Assembly: GCA_015709495.1 (NCBI GenBank) | Contig: CP054189.1 | Coordinates: 1,240,001-1,304,000 of the forward strand | Length of the DNA stretch: 64,000 nucleotides | Direction of reading: 5' to 3' | From: Chthonomonadaceae bacterium | Lineage (GTDB): Bacteria; Armatimonadota; Fimbriimonadia; Fimbriimonadales; Fimbriimonadaceae | Shown: piece by piece, positions 34,621 through 43,358 of the stretch | Numbering within the stretch: the stretch's first letter is position 1 | Layout of the letters: every line of letters begins with the position of its first letter | Program-made: the position numbers and the translations under genes | The notes under the pieces: model-generated | Databases searched by the model: none | Seen by the model: only the letters and a program-made list of their open reading frames with translations | Told to the model about the DNA's origin: nothing

Positions 34621-34642
34621 AGGCGAGAGTCGAAGACGGCGA

Positions 34643-35023
34643 TTAGGCACCCGGCGCGTCGGCCATCTGGTCGGCTTGACGCAAGAACACCGAGTGTACG
34701 AACTCCGCGATCGCGGCCCGTTGCTCATGCGTCGTCGGAAGAAACCGAAAACCGCTGGAGAACATCCCGGCGGTCGGGTCTTCGCGGCAATAGCGGACTT
34801 CCGCTTGAATGATCAGCGGGTCCTGGTCGCCCCGGCCAATGTGCAACTCGCACGTCTCCCCTTGGTCCAAGGCTGACTTGGAGCGAAGCTGAAGGCCCCC
34901 CAAGCCGATGTCCGTGATGATGGAGCGAAGCGGGTCCGTCCCGCTCTTCGCGTGGATGACGACGTAATCGACCACCTCGAATCGCTCGAAACGCCTGTCG
35001 TAAGCCGTGTCCTTAAAGCCCAT
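34643..35023 (-). CDS. PilZ-domain protein (putative c-di-GMP receptor)
   Basis: This 126-residue protein has a PilZ-like layout: DRRFERFEVVDYVVIHA (an RRxxR-like Arg pair near the N-terminus), ITDIGLGGLQLRSKSALDQG (D-x-S-x-x-G-like, here DIGLGG), and a C-terminal helix. PilZ domains bind cyclic di-GMP. The Arg motif is not exact (DRRFERFE) and the Ser of DxSxxG is replaced, so nucleotide binding may be weakened. The ATG at 35023 has GAGG eight bases upstream and is preferred to the longer frame. It is convergent with the spike-like cassette. Pilus genes at 1-2.3 kb may be related functionally, but this is inference. Confidence 0.7.
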   Translation of the reverse strand: MGFKDTAYDRRFERFEVVDYVVIHAKSGTDPLRSIITDIGLGGLQLRSKSALDQGETCELHIGRGDQDPLIIQAEVRYCREDPTAGMFSSGFRFLPTTHEQRAAIAEFVHSVFLRQADQMADAPGA

Positions 35024-35111
35024 AGTCGCCCTCTTGGGGAATCGTCCGATTTCTGTGGAGGTTTCCCCGATAGTGTTGTCGGACGAATCGGGCGAGGTCT
35101 TCAGTGCCGAA

Positions 35112-35149
35112 CACAAAACAAAGCGGACGCTCCTTTCGGGGCGCCCGCT
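35112..35149 (-). terminator. Rho-independent terminator after the Ig/stalk gene
   Basis: On the minus strand AGCGGGCGCCCC, a GAAA loop and GGAGCGTCCGCT form a 12-base stem with two G-T pairs, followed by TTGTTTTGTG. It lies 20 bases past the stop of the gene at 35170-36600. Confidence 0.8.
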
Positions 35150-35169
35150 GCGATCCTAACCGGGGAGGA

Positions 35170-36600
35170 TCAGTTCTTGACGTTGGTGATCAGCACGTGC
35201 CCCGTCTTGGAGTCGTACTCGATGTGATACTTCAGCGACTCTTCGATGAAGCTGAGCGGAACGATGACCCGGCCGCGCTCGATGAACGGGAGCATTTCGA
35301 GCTCGATCAGGCTGCTGTCAACCTTGGCGTAGCGGTCGCCGACCTTCAGGTAGATCGACCGGCCCTCCGCTTGAGCGGACACTGCCTTGCTCTGGTGTTC
35401 CCAATCCACTTCGCCACCGGCGGCCTCCAAGAGGTGCCGGATCGGCGTGAGGGGCACACCCTCTTGGACCCTCGGGCTAACATCGAACTCAACGAACTTG
35501 CCGTTGAGAGCGATGTTGAAGGAGCCGATATTCGGCATCTTTTCGCCCTTGGAGATGCGGAGCGTGGTCGGCGAGGTCGCTGCCACCGAGGTGGTGGGCA
35601 CCACTGCGCCGGCAGAAGCGCTCACCGACACGCTGCCTGCCGAGGTGGCGGGGGGCGTGCCTTGCGCTTGCGTTGCGGGAGCGGTCTTCACTTCCGTGGA
35701 CTGGGGAACCACAACTCGCCCGTTCGAGGTCATCGGCGAAGCGAGCGCGGGCGACTTCACATCGACCTTCGCGCCTACCAGGGCGATGATCGCGTTCATG
35801 GCGATCAGCGGCGAAAGCGGAGGAGTGCTCAACGTCGACATCGTCGAAGCGATCGTTCCCGCCGAGACCGTCGAAGCGACCGGCACCTTCGAGGAAGCTA
35901 CGACCGCTTGGGTGGGCGGAGGCAACACGAGGGCGCCTGTCCCGGTCTCGGGGTCGCGGCGCTCGGTCCGGCCCTGAGGGTTGTTGATGAAGACTTTGAC
36001 CTTGCGAGTCTTGAACGTCGCGCTATTCTCGTCGACGACCCACGCCTCGACTTCATGCCAGCCGTTGGTCTCGCGGACGGTGTCCCACACAAACGAGTAC
36101 GGCGAGGCGTTCGTCATGGCCTGGAATTGGTTGTCGATGAAGAAGCTGACATAGACGTTGCCCATGTTTCGGGCGAATCCCAGCTTCACGTCGACGATGC
36201 CTTGCACCGTAGCTCCGAGTTTCGGGTTCGTGATCTTCACGAGCGCGCTGTCTTCGGTTTCGGCGGCGACATAGGTCTTCTCTGAGCCGAGCGGGCGGCC
36301 ACTCTTGTCGAAAAGCCGAACCTCAAACTCGTTGTCGCCCGGCTGTAGGGTCTTCATGTCCAGCGTGAAGTTCGTCTCCCCGCTGGCCTTGTCCCCTGAG
36401 AGCGCCCGAGTGCCGATGCTGATCCCGTTCAAACGGAACTCGATCAACGTCGCGCGCGCGCCGCTGTACTTGATCGTCAAGGTCGGACTGTTGAGGCTCC
36501 GATCAATGGTGATTTGTACGTCGACGCTCGCAACTGCCAACGCGGCGATCAGTGACGCCACGAACAAGACGCATATCTTTGCGATGATTCTCCGGTTCAC
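35170..36600 (-). CDS. Secreted protein with Ig-like domains and copper-amine-oxidase-type N domain
   Basis: This 476-residue protein starts at a GTG with AGGAAGG six bases before it and has a signal peptide (IIAKICVLFVASLIAALAVA). Two Ig-like parts follow; the second contains VKITNPKLGATVQGIVDVKL and NGWHEVEAWVVDENSATF (Big_7 pattern). Next is a Val/Ser/Pro/Thr-rich linker of about 120 residues. The C-terminal stalk domain of the copper amine oxidase N family is shown by FVEFDVSPRVQEGVPLTPIR, IYLKVGDRYAKVD and RGRVIVPLSFIEESL. Such stalk domains bind cell-surface structures, and no enzymatic domain is present. An upstream ATG at 36642 would add 14 residues before the signal. Confidence 0.8.
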   Translation of the reverse strand: MNRRIIAKICVLFVASLIAALAVASVDVQITIDRSLNSPTLTIKYSGARATLIEFRLNGISIGTRALSGDKASGETNFTLDMKTLQPGDNEFEVRLFDKSGRPLGSEKTYVAAETEDSALVKITNPKLGATVQGIVDVKLGFARNMGNVYVSFFIDNQFQAMTNASPYSFVWDTVRETNGWHEVEAWVVDENSATFKTRKVKVFINNPQGRTERRDPETGTGALVLPPPTQAVVASSKVPVASTVSAGTIASTMSTLSTPPLSPLIAMNAIIALVGAKVDVKSPALASPMTSNGRVVVPQSTEVKTAPATQAQGTPPATSAGSVSVSASAGAVVPTTSVAATSPTTLRISKGEKMPNIGSFNIALNGKFVEFDVSPRVQEGVPLTPIRHLLEAAGGEVDWEHQSKAVSAQAEGRSIYLKVGDRYAKVDSSLIELEMLPFIERGRVIVPLSFIEESLKYHIEYDSKTGHVLITNVKN

Positions 36601-36715
36601 GATATCCTTCCTCGCACGCGCAATCGACCGCGTGCTCCACATGGTCTCCCCATTGTTGCAGGTTTTCCAATCCCTGTCAACCCGCCGATTCGACGGAATC
36701 AACCCAAGCAATCGT

Positions 36716-37072
36716 TCAGGGCAGGGGCGTCCGCAGGTTGGTTTTTCCCGATTCGGCGACTACGGACGAGCCGATGCCGCCCCGGACGTTGAACTTACCG
36801 GTAACTCGAATCCAACGGGGGCCGCAAACCGCTACGAGGTCATCGTGGATGCGATTGATGACTGCCTCAAAAAAAATGCCCTCGTCTCGAAACCCGAAAA
36901 AGTACAGCTTGAGCGATTTTAATTCGATGCACAGTCGATCGGGGACGTATTCGACGATGACGGTTGCGAAGTCGGGGTTGCCCGTTTTAGGGCAAACGCT
37001 GGTGAACTCAGCGGTCTCGTGCCGGATCCAATAATCTCGCTCAGGCGCGGGGTTGGGAAAAGTCTCGATCAT
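36716..37072 (-). CDS. queF: NADPH-dependent preQ0 reductase (QueF)
   Basis: QueF reduces the nitrile of 7-cyano-7-deazaguanine to preQ1 for queuosine in tRNA. The 118-residue protein is the short, unimodular type. Nucleophile Cys is in [14 protein letters not shown], with the catalytic Asp seven residues later. The hallmark [16 protein letters not shown] follows. The conserved His-Glu pair (normally FHEA) reads FFEA here, encoded by ATT TTT TTT GAG, so a catalytic or binding His is replaced by Phe. The start overlaps the stop of the dihydrolipoyl dehydrogenase gene by one base, implying one transcript. No queC, queD or queE is nearby. Confidence 0.9.
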   Translation of the reverse strand: MIETFPNPAPERDYWIRHETAEFTSVCPKTGNPDFATVIVEYVPDRLCIELKSLKLYFFGFRDEGIFFEAVINRIHDDLVAVCGPRWIRVTGKFNVRGGIGSSVVAESGKTNLRTPLP

Positions 37073-38613
37073 TAGACTTTGTGAATCGCGTGGCCGCCCG
37101 CATCTTCGTAGGCTTCGAGCATCGCCTCGGCCATCGTCGGGTGGGCGTGGATCGTAGCCGCTAGGGAATCTACGGTGGCTTCGTGGGAAAGCGCCACCGT
37201 CGCTGCGGCGATCATGTCGGAGACGTGCGCCCCGATCATGTGGACGCCCAGCACCTCTCCGTACTTCTTCTCAGCGACGACCTTCACAAAGCCGTCCTGC
37301 TCGGCGATCGCCATCGCTTTGCCCAACGGCCGAAAAGCGAATTTGCCGACCGTTACTTCGTGCCCCTGAGCTTCCGCCTCGCTTTGCGATAGCCCCACGG
37401 ACGACACTTCCGGCACCGTGTAAACGCAGTTCGGGACCGCTTTGTAGTCGAACTTCGCGTCCCCTCCTTTCACGATGTTCGTCACCACATGAATCCCCTC
37501 GGCCGATGCGACATGCGCCAATTGGATTCGGCCCGTCACGTCGCCGATGGCGTAGATGTTTCGCGCATGGGTGCGAAGGCTGTCGTCCACGACCTCGACC
37601 CCGCGCCGGTGCAGCTTCACCCCAACCTTTTCGAGGTTCATTCCTTCGGTGTTGGCCTTGCGCCCGACCCCGAGCATCACCACCTCGACCTCGACGGTCT
37701 CCGTCTCCGTTCCCTTCTTGAGAAAGCACTTCCAACCGCCCTTGGTCTTTTCGACCTGTTCGAGGGTCGAAGAGGTCTTGATGGCGATCCCTTGCCGCCC
37801 CAGTAGCTTGCCGAGTTCGACGCCGAGGTCGGTGTCCATCATCGGGATCAGATTCGGCATGATTTCGACGAGCGTGACTTGGCTGCCGAGCCCGTTGAAA
37901 ACGTACGCAAACTCGACGCCCACCGCGCCGCCCCCGACGATCAGCATCGACTTGGGGACGTGAGGGGCGGTAACGGCGTCGTCCGAGGTCCATACGCCCT
38001 CGTCTCTGCCCCCTTTCAGGCCGGGAATGTCGAGCATCATCACCGACGATCCCATGGCCAGCACGAAGTTCTTCGAGCGGATTCTCTCCTTCTTGCCGTC
38101 TTTGGCGACCTCGAGGGTGTTCGGATCGATAAACGTTGCGAAGCCTTCGACGTGCCGAACGCCGTTTTTCTTGAAGAGCATCCCGATTCCGCCGCGCTGG
38201 GTCGTGACGATCTTGTCGCGCCGCTCCGAGAACTTCTTGAAGTCGATCTTCGCCTCGCCCTCGACGACGACCCCAAGCGCGCCCGCGTGCTTGACCTGAT
38301 TCAGACGCTCGACGCTGGCGATCATCGCCTTGCTCGGAATGCAGCCCCAATTGAGGCAGGTGCCCCCAAGGTATTCCTTTTCGACGCACACGGTCTTCGC
38401 GCCGAGTTGCGCCGCCCGAATCGCCGCCACATAGCCGCCAGGGCCCGCTCCAATGATCGTGATGTCAGCGTCGAAAGAGTCGTTCGGCATGGTTTTTGGA
38501 TTCTCCTCTGCGAGGGAAATGTGTTCGAGTTGTTCGATGATCTGCGACACGAGGGCTGTCGTCGTGGCGGGCGCGCAGGCTGACTCCACAGGACGGTTGA
38601 TTGAGTCGCTCAT
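37072..38613 (-). CDS. lpdA: Dihydrolipoyl dehydrogenase (E3)
   Basis: This flavoenzyme re-oxidises lipoamide in 2-oxoacid dehydrogenase or glycine-cleavage complexes. It has the FAD motif [14 protein letters not shown], the redox disulphide [15 protein letters not shown], the NAD motif [16 protein letters not shown], the second FAD segment [17 protein letters not shown], and the dimer-interface His-Glu pattern [16 protein letters not shown]. The ATG at 38613 gives 513 residues with a roughly 40-residue helical extension. The ATG at 38490 would start at the usual site but has no ribosome-binding sequence. QueF is encoded directly downstream; no E1 or E2 gene is visible. Confidence 0.92.
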   Translation of the reverse strand: MSDSINRPVESACAPATTTALVSQIIEQLEHISLAEENPKTMPNDSFDADITIIGAGPGGYVAAIRAAQLGAKTVCVEKEYLGGTCLNWGCIPSKAMIASVERLNQVKHAGALGVVVEGEAKIDFKKFSERRDKIVTTQRGGIGMLFKKNGVRHVEGFATFIDPNTLEVAKDGKKERIRSKNFVLAMGSSVMMLDIPGLKGGRDEGVWTSDDAVTAPHVPKSMLIVGGGAVGVEFAYVFNGLGSQVTLVEIMPNLIPMMDTDLGVELGKLLGRQGIAIKTSSTLEQVEKTKGGWKCFLKKGTETETVEVEVVMLGVGRKANTEGMNLEKVGVKLHRRGVEVVDDSLRTHARNIYAIGDVTGRIQLAHVASAEGIHVVTNIVKGGDAKFDYKAVPNCVYTVPEVSSVGLSQSEAEAQGHEVTVGKFAFRPLGKAMAIAEQDGFVKVVAEKKYGEVLGVHMIGAHVSDMIAAATVALSHEATVDSLAATIHAHPTMAEAMLEAYEDAGGHAIHKV

Positions 38614-38785
38614 CGTTGCGGTCGCGTCCCTCAAGCGACGACACGATTTTACCTGGACGGCTCCGACTCCCGGAGCGCGAAATGGACCGGCCAGAAGTCG
38701 TCCGTGCGGCTCCGGCCCCAAGAAACCCGCCCGGAGGCGTCACATTTCGCGGCCCATTCAACGATGACCTAGTGGGAGAGTACGA

Positions 38786-39613
38786 ATGTCAATGAAAGCC
38801 CACTTCACATCGGCCCTGATCCTATCAGGCGCGCTCGTCGGAAGCCCCGCCCTATCCGCTCTTACGCCCTCGTTCCAAGTGCAAGGCCATGTCGCAGGGC
38901 AATTGGTCGCCGATTCGAGCCAGACGGGAGGCTTCAACGGCGCCTATACGTTTTCACTCAGCGGCATGCCCGCATCCTCCGTCGTCCTCAAGGCTTACTT
39001 ATACGGCAGCGCTTTTGCGGCGCAGGGTTCGGCCAACGCGACCTTTGTCGGCACGAACTTCGGCGCGCCCACGAATACGGGCTCCGACGGCGGATTCACC
39101 TGGTACAGGTGGGACGTCACTGGGTTCGTGACGGTCAACGGAGTCCACGCCGCCCAGCTCAACATAGTGGGGCAACTCTACGGAGCCGCCCTTGGGGTCA
39201 TTTACAACGACCCCAGCCTTCCGTTGGGTGACGTGGCGATCAGCGACGGCGGCATCGAGCTGAGCGAGGTGTTCCAACTCGAACAGGGGCAAACGATCTT
39301 CAACGGGTTCGCAGCGAATCCGGGAAAGCTCAGCGTGTTTACGGTGGGCGACGACAACTCTTCTTCCAACGAGCGGCTGGACTTCAATAGCGCTACGGTC
39401 GGCGGTCCTTTCGATGGCAACCTGGGGAGCGCCGCGAGCCTGGTCCATGCGAACGTCACCACTACGGGCGGAGCCGAAGTGGTCGATATGTACGCCAACG
39501 GCGATCACATGGCGTGGCAGGTCGCGATGCTTCAGTCCGCGGTTCCGGAACCGTCGAGCTTGGTCGTGCTGGCCGCAGGGATCGGTGGGCTCTTGCACCG
39601 GAGGCGCCGTTGA
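38786..39613 (+). CDS. PEP-CTERM sorting-domain protein
   Basis: This 275-residue secreted protein has signal peptide MKAHFTSALILSGALVGSPA, a beta-rich body (YTFSLSGMPASSVVLKAYLY, FTWYRWDVTGFVTVNG), and a textbook C-terminal PEP-CTERM tail: VPEPSSLVVLAAGIGGLLHR plus basic residues. This signal is cut by an exosortase, which must be encoded elsewhere in the genome, and usually accompanies exopolysaccharide-producing species. GGGAGAG precedes the ATG at 38786. The specific role is unknown. Confidence 0.9.
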   Translation: MSMKAHFTSALILSGALVGSPALSALTPSFQVQGHVAGQLVADSSQTGGFNGAYTFSLSGMPASSVVLKAYLYGSAFAAQGSANATFVGTNFGAPTNTGSDGGFTWYRWDVTGFVTVNGVHAAQLNIVGQLYGAALGVIYNDPSLPLGDVAISDGGIELSEVFQLEQGQTIFNGFAANPGKLSVFTVGDDNSSSNERLDFNSATVGGPFDGNLGSAASLVHANVTTTGGAEVVDMYANGDHMAWQVAMLQSAVPEPSSLVVLAAGIGGLLHRRRR

Positions 39614-39830
39614 GAACGCTTCGGTACGACTTACCCGACCCTCGATCCAGCTTTGGCCTTCGCGCATCCGTACCAAGCCTTCAACCGGGATTCGGTGCAG
39701 TGCGGGCAAGGATCGCAGACCGGGTTCTGAGGCCCAATCGTTGCCAGAGAAAGGCAGGATTGCTTTGCGACCTCAACAGCGATCTTCTCTTGTGTTTCTA
39801 TCTGACTCGGGAAGACTCGTCGCGACCGCG

Positions 39831-40484
39831 TCAGTTGCCGGATTCAAAGTGGTCGTCCCACTTGGTCCGCATATCTGTGAATAAGCGCCAGAATCGGAAG
39901 CTCTCACGGTTTGCCGTTCCAGGAAACGGCGCCAGCGAAAGGCGTGCCACGTCAAGAGAGCCGTCCATTCGAATTCGATTCAGCCGACCCGAGTACAGAA
40001 AAGGCACGCGCCCGCAAAAGGCTTTGTCGCTAGGCCAGCGTCCGTTCAGCTCGCCATGCACTCTGCATGCCAAGACGCCAGGATTCGAATCTACTCTCGA
40101 GATTTCCTCCCAAACACGGTTGTCTTTGTCAAAGGGCCAAAAGTAGGAGCTATTCAGAGGCTCTACCTTGCCCTTGCACCGATAGAACGCCGACTGATCA
40201 CCGAGAATGGGGTCGACAGGGCAGATCAGCAGGACCTTGCTTAGGGATGGAGGGCCCTCAGATAGTGCGGTGGGGCTGAAGTATCTGGGCTCGCCTCCCG
40301 ACTCCTCCATGTACATCTGAAGGCTCATGTAGACCTGTCTCAGGTTGGAGACGCAAACGGTGGCCTGTCCTTGGCGTTTTGCGCGCGCCAAGGCTGGTAA
40401 GATCAGACTTGCTGTTAGTGCGACAATCGCCACCACAAGTAGTACCTCAACCAAGCTGAAACCGCCTTCGAGTTGCTTCTTCAT
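39831..40484 (-). CDS. Type II/IV pseudopilin-like protein
   Basis: This 217-residue protein carries an N-terminal prepilin signal: basic leader MKKQLEGG, then FSLVEVLLVVAIVALTASLI, with Gly-Phe cleavage and Glu at mature position 5. The globular part has several Cys residues. Its start overlaps the stop of the upstream four-helix protein (ATGA at 40481-40484), so translation is coupled. It is shorter than the DUF1559 proteins at 43-46 kb and lacks their FPVFAQAK signature. It probably assembles in a pseudopilus or is processed by the same prepilin peptidase. Confidence 0.8.
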   Translation of the reverse strand: MKKQLEGGFSLVEVLLVVAIVALTASLILPALARAKRQGQATVCVSNLRQVYMSLQMYMEESGGEPRYFSPTALSEGPPSLSKVLLICPVDPILGDQSAFYRCKGKVEPLNSSYFWPFDKDNRVWEEISRVDSNPGVLACRVHGELNGRWPSDKAFCGRVPFLYSGRLNRIRMDGSLDVARLSLAPFPGTANRESFRFWRLFTDMRTKWDDHFESGN

Positions 40485-40840
40485 TCCTGTACGCTCCAGT
40501 AGGAGAAGGCCGACCTTGAAGTACCGTACGCGATGGCCAGGAGTAGGGGATAGGTTGCGATTGCCGCGACCGCGAACAGCGCTTTGTCTTCGATTCGGGG
40601 AATGGCGACGTAAAGAAGCAAGACCCCACCAAGTCCGACCAACGCCACAAGCCAGGGTCGTCGAATCCCGGACCACCCGCAGACGGCAAGGGCAAAAAGA
40701 AAACTAACTGTTGCAGCAACTTCCGCAAAGAGCGTGAGGTTTCGAACACCAAAAACTCCCTGACTGACGAAGCCTGCAAGCCATACAGCAAGAAAGACGG
40801 AAATCGACCCAGTAAGGGCAGCAATCAACCTGTTGAGCAA
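40481..40840 (-). CDS. Small four-helix membrane protein
   Basis: This 119-residue protein has about four hydrophobic segments (LTGSISVFLAVWLAGFVSQG, FAEVAATVSFLFALAVCGW, WLVALVGLGGVLLLYVAIP, LFAVAAIATYPLLLAIAY). I do not recognise a family. It is translationally coupled to the pseudopilin-like gene downstream and lies about 60 bases from the Cys-rich secreted protein upstream, so the three may act together. Confidence 0.65.
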   Translation of the reverse strand: MLNRLIAALTGSISVFLAVWLAGFVSQGVFGVRNLTLFAEVAATVSFLFALAVCGWSGIRRPWLVALVGLGGVLLLYVAIPRIEDKALFAVAAIATYPLLLAIAYGTSRSAFSYWSVQE

Positions 40841-40901
40841 TTCTTGGTCACCTCCCTAACTTGTCAGATGATCGCGAACTGCCATATCTAAGGCGATTCG
40901 T

Positions 40902-41348
40902 TCATTGACAGGGGAGTTCATTTGGGCCCTCTGTGCAAGGCGGTTCTATTGGGTCATCGGATCCGCAGCAACCAGAATCCTCCCATGATCCGCAACGGAC
41001 TCCGATGATCGGGCCGGCGCAGTCGTAGAAATCCACGGTTCGCTCGAATTCGAAGTTAGTGTGATAGGGAAAACCGTCGTAGCACCCGCCCGACAAGTCG
41101 ACGCACCAATGATGGTTGGTTGACGTGAGGTAGGTGCACTCTCCACAATTGACGGTCTTGCTCATCGTCCACATTTCCGTTGCGGAAACTTGGGGTCTGT
41201 CACCGGAACCGGAATCGGTCCCGCAGCACCCACCGAGTTTGACCTGAAGGTCCTTCGGACCGGCGAATTGCCCGCCAGCGATCGCCAGATTCAGGCCAGC
41301 AAGAACGACCAGGGTGCAGAACAGCAGAAACAGCCGACGTGTCTTCAT
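40902..41348 (-). CDS. Secreted cysteine-rich protein
   Basis: This 148-residue protein has signal peptide MKTRRLFLLFCTLVVLAGLN ending near AIAGG. The mature part holds twelve Cys residues, including two CC pairs (GGCCGT, SGCCGS), likely forming six disulphides in the periplasm or outside the cell. It ends CTEGPNELPCQ. GGAGG precedes the ATG, and a good promoter lies at 41370-41398. No family is recognised. Downstream are the four-helix and pseudopilin-like genes. Confidence 0.75.
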   Translation of the reverse strand: MKTRRLFLLFCTLVVLAGLNLAIAGGQFAGPKDLQVKLGGCCGTDSGSGDRPQVSATEMWTMSKTVNCGECTYLTSTNHHWCVDLSGGCYDGFPYHTNFEFERTVDFYDCAGPIIGVRCGSWEDSGCCGSDDPIEPPCTEGPNELPCQ

Positions 41349-41369
41349 GACGTCCCTCCCTATGCCGCA

Positions 41370-41398
41370 CTGTTACCCCCCTTTTGTCTGAAAGTCAA
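41370..41398 (-). promoter_or_regulatory. Sigma-70-type promoter of the Cys-rich protein gene
   Basis: On the minus strand TTGACT (-35) and TAACAG (-10) are separated by 17 bases. The predicted start is near 41363, about 15 bases before the ATG at 41348. Confidence 0.6.
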
Positions 41399-41503
41399 GT
41401 GCTTGACCAAGAAATGCTCAAGAAACTCGAATACAGGGTAGCGGGCGTGGCCGTGAGGGTCATCGGGAGTCTTGTACGCATGCGGCTGCATTGCGTGGCA
41501 AAT

Positions 41504-42718
41504 CTACCGATCGATCTCGCCCAGCACGATATCGATGGAGCCGATGATCGCGATCACGTCGGCGATCAGCCGCCCGATGGCCATGACTTCGAGCGACTTG
41601 AGATTCATAAACGAACTGGGGCGCTCGTGCCAGCGATACGGCTTGTTCGTGCCATCGCTAATCACATAGAAGCCGAGCTCGCCCTTGGAACCCTCAATCC
41701 CCACATACGCTTCGCCCACGGGCGTATGAAAGCCCTCGGTCCACAGCTTGAAGTGATGTATCAGCGATTCCATCGAGCTGTCGATTTCGCTTCTGGGTGG
41801 GGGGATGACCTTTCGGTCGGAAGTGCTCCAGGGCCCTTCGGGCAACCCATCGAGAGCCTGGCGAAGGATCTTGCAGGACTCCTTCATCTCGGCGATCCGA
41901 ACCAGGAACCGATCGTACACGTCGCCATGCTCGCCGACCGGGATTTGGAAATCGAACTTCTCGTAGCTGCAATAGGGGTTGCTTTTGCGGAGGTCCCATT
42001 CCACCCCGCTCGCCCTCGCGATCGGGCCGGAACAGCCGAGTTCGAGCGCTTGCCGCGCCGTGAGGACTCCCACACCGATCGTTCGTTCCTTCCAAATCGG
42101 GTTTTCCACGAGCAAGCCTTCAACGACTTCGAGCTCCTTCGGGAACTCCATGAGGAACGCGTTGAGCTTGGCATCGAACCCTTCCGGCATGTCGCCGCGC
42201 AACCCACCGGGGACGATCCACGACGGCATCATGCGGACGCCCGAGAACATCTCGAACATATCGAGGATCATCTCGCGTTGCTGCATGATGTAAAAGAATG
42301 GGGTCATCGCCCCAAGGTCGAGGCCGTGCGTTCCGAGCCAGACGCAATGCGAGGCGATTCGGCTGAGTTCCGCCAGTATCACCCTAAGGTATTGTCCGCG
42401 CGGCGGGACCTCGCAACCGAGGAGCTTCTCGATGGAAAGCGCGAGAGCGAGGTTGTTGCCGTTCGCGTTGAGGTAGTCCATGCGGTCGGTCATGACCACG
42501 GATTTCAGGTAGGTCTGGTACTCGGCCTCCTTCTCCATCCCGGTGTGCAAGTAGCCGATTTGGCATTTGCATTGGACGATGACCTCGCCCTCCAACTCGC
42601 AAATCACCCGCAGGACGCCGTGGGTGGAGGGGTGCTGAGGTCCCATGTTCACGACCATGGTGTTCTCGCCCGTCTTTTCGAAGACGGTTTCGGTGGAGGG
42701 CATGAAGGTTTGGGACAT
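41504..42718 (-). CDS. nuoD: NADH-quinone oxidoreductase subunit D
   Basis: NuoD is the 49-kDa-type subunit of complex I that forms part of the quinone pocket on the cytoplasmic arm. The 404-residue protein has MGPQHPSTHGVLRVI, LHTGMEKEAEYQTYLKSVV, TDRMDYLNANGNNLALALS and the C-terminal GSIDIVLGEIDR. It is full length. On this strand the upstream neighbours are tiny lipoproteins and DUF1559 genes, not nuoC, which is 3.2 kb away. NuoE and the rest are not downstream in the window. It therefore needs its own promoter. Confidence 0.95.
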   Translation of the reverse strand: MSQTFMPSTETVFEKTGENTMVVNMGPQHPSTHGVLRVICELEGEVIVQCKCQIGYLHTGMEKEAEYQTYLKSVVMTDRMDYLNANGNNLALALSIEKLLGCEVPPRGQYLRVILAELSRIASHCVWLGTHGLDLGAMTPFFYIMQQREMILDMFEMFSGVRMMPSWIVPGGLRGDMPEGFDAKLNAFLMEFPKELEVVEGLLVENPIWKERTIGVGVLTARQALELGCSGPIARASGVEWDLRKSNPYCSYEKFDFQIPVGEHGDVYDRFLVRIAEMKESCKILRQALDGLPEGPWSTSDRKVIPPPRSEIDSSMESLIHHFKLWTEGFHTPVGEAYVGIEGSKGELGFYVISDGTNKPYRWHERPSSFMNLKSLEVMAIGRLIADVIAIIGSIDIVLGEIDR

Positions 42719-42828
42719 GGAATTCCTACCGCTCGCGATCGGCCGCGGCTCGATGGAAGGATACCATCGGAGCGCCGTCGAGCGAAAACCGTGGGCCGGT
42801 TACGAGACGCGAATCGGGCTAACCGAAG

Positions 42829-42990
42829 TTATTGTGTCGAACTTGCGGACTCGGAAGGAGCGCCGCCTCCGGGCCCCTGGAGCCCGCCGCCCTCGCCCTT
42901 GGAGCCTCCCGAGGGCTCGGGCTCCGAACTGCACCCGAAGGCACCCAAGGCCACCAGGCAAATCAACATCCAAGCAACGAGTCTTCGCAT
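42829..42990 (-). CDS. Tiny lipoprotein, third of a family
   Basis: A 53-residue gene reads from the ATG at 42990 to TAA at 42829. It starts MRRLVAWMLICLVALGAFGC with lipobox AFGC and continues with a Gly/Pro/Ser-rich tail (SGGSKGEGGG, GAPSESASSTQ). The same design, a lipoprotein anchor plus a flexible tail with GG and a SES/SEA motif, occurs at 43091-43348 and 44531-44704. It lies 100 bases after the second small lipoprotein gene and 110 bases before nuoD. Confidence 0.65.
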   Translation of the reverse strand: MRRLVAWMLICLVALGAFGCSSEPEPSGGSKGEGGGLQGPGGGAPSESASSTQ

Positions 42991-43090
42991 CGTTCGATCA
43001 CCTCACGTTCACACGCAAGTATACGCTTCCCCAAAAAAGGTGGGGGTCTCTGCTGGTGCAGAAACCCCCGCGCTTCGGCGTTGCAGCCGG

Positions 43091-43348
43091 TCAGTTACCT
43101 TCGCCAGCGGACTCTGAGGTACCCCCCGAAGCGCCCGATTCAGGAGCGCTTTCGGTTTCGGTGGGCACAGTCGAGGGGCTGTTAGCCCCCGGCTGGGCTC
43201 CACCGCCGGCCGGAGTCGAGATGTCTTGCATCTGCGAGCCCGGATGGTTCTTGCCCGTGGGCGGAGGGGGACCGGGGTTCTCCTCACCGCATCCGGCAAG
43301 GAGCCCCGTTCCCATGATGACAGCGCTGAGAAACGCGAGTTTTTTCAT
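43091..43348 (-). CDS. Small lipoprotein, partner of a DUF1559 gene
   Basis: This 85-residue protein has MKKLAFLSAVIMGTGLLAGC with lipobox LLAGC. A flexible tail follows, rich in Gly, Pro, Ser and Glu, ending SGASGGTSESAGEGN. It starts 10 bases after the stop of the DUF1559 gene at 43359-44270, the same spacing as in the second module. The function is unknown; the repeated pairing suggests it acts with the DUF1559 protein. Confidence 0.75.
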   Translation of the reverse strand: MKKLAFLSAVIMGTGLLAGCGEENPGPPPPTGKNHPGSQMQDISTPAGGGAQPGANSPSTVPTETESAPESGASGGTSESAGEGN

Positions 43349-43358
43349 ACTCGCAATT

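Noticed and set aside
41384-43117. A 577-codon plus-strand frame opposite nuoD
   Set aside because: NuoD on the minus strand is unmistakable; the plus frame is its antisense and has no recognisable domain.
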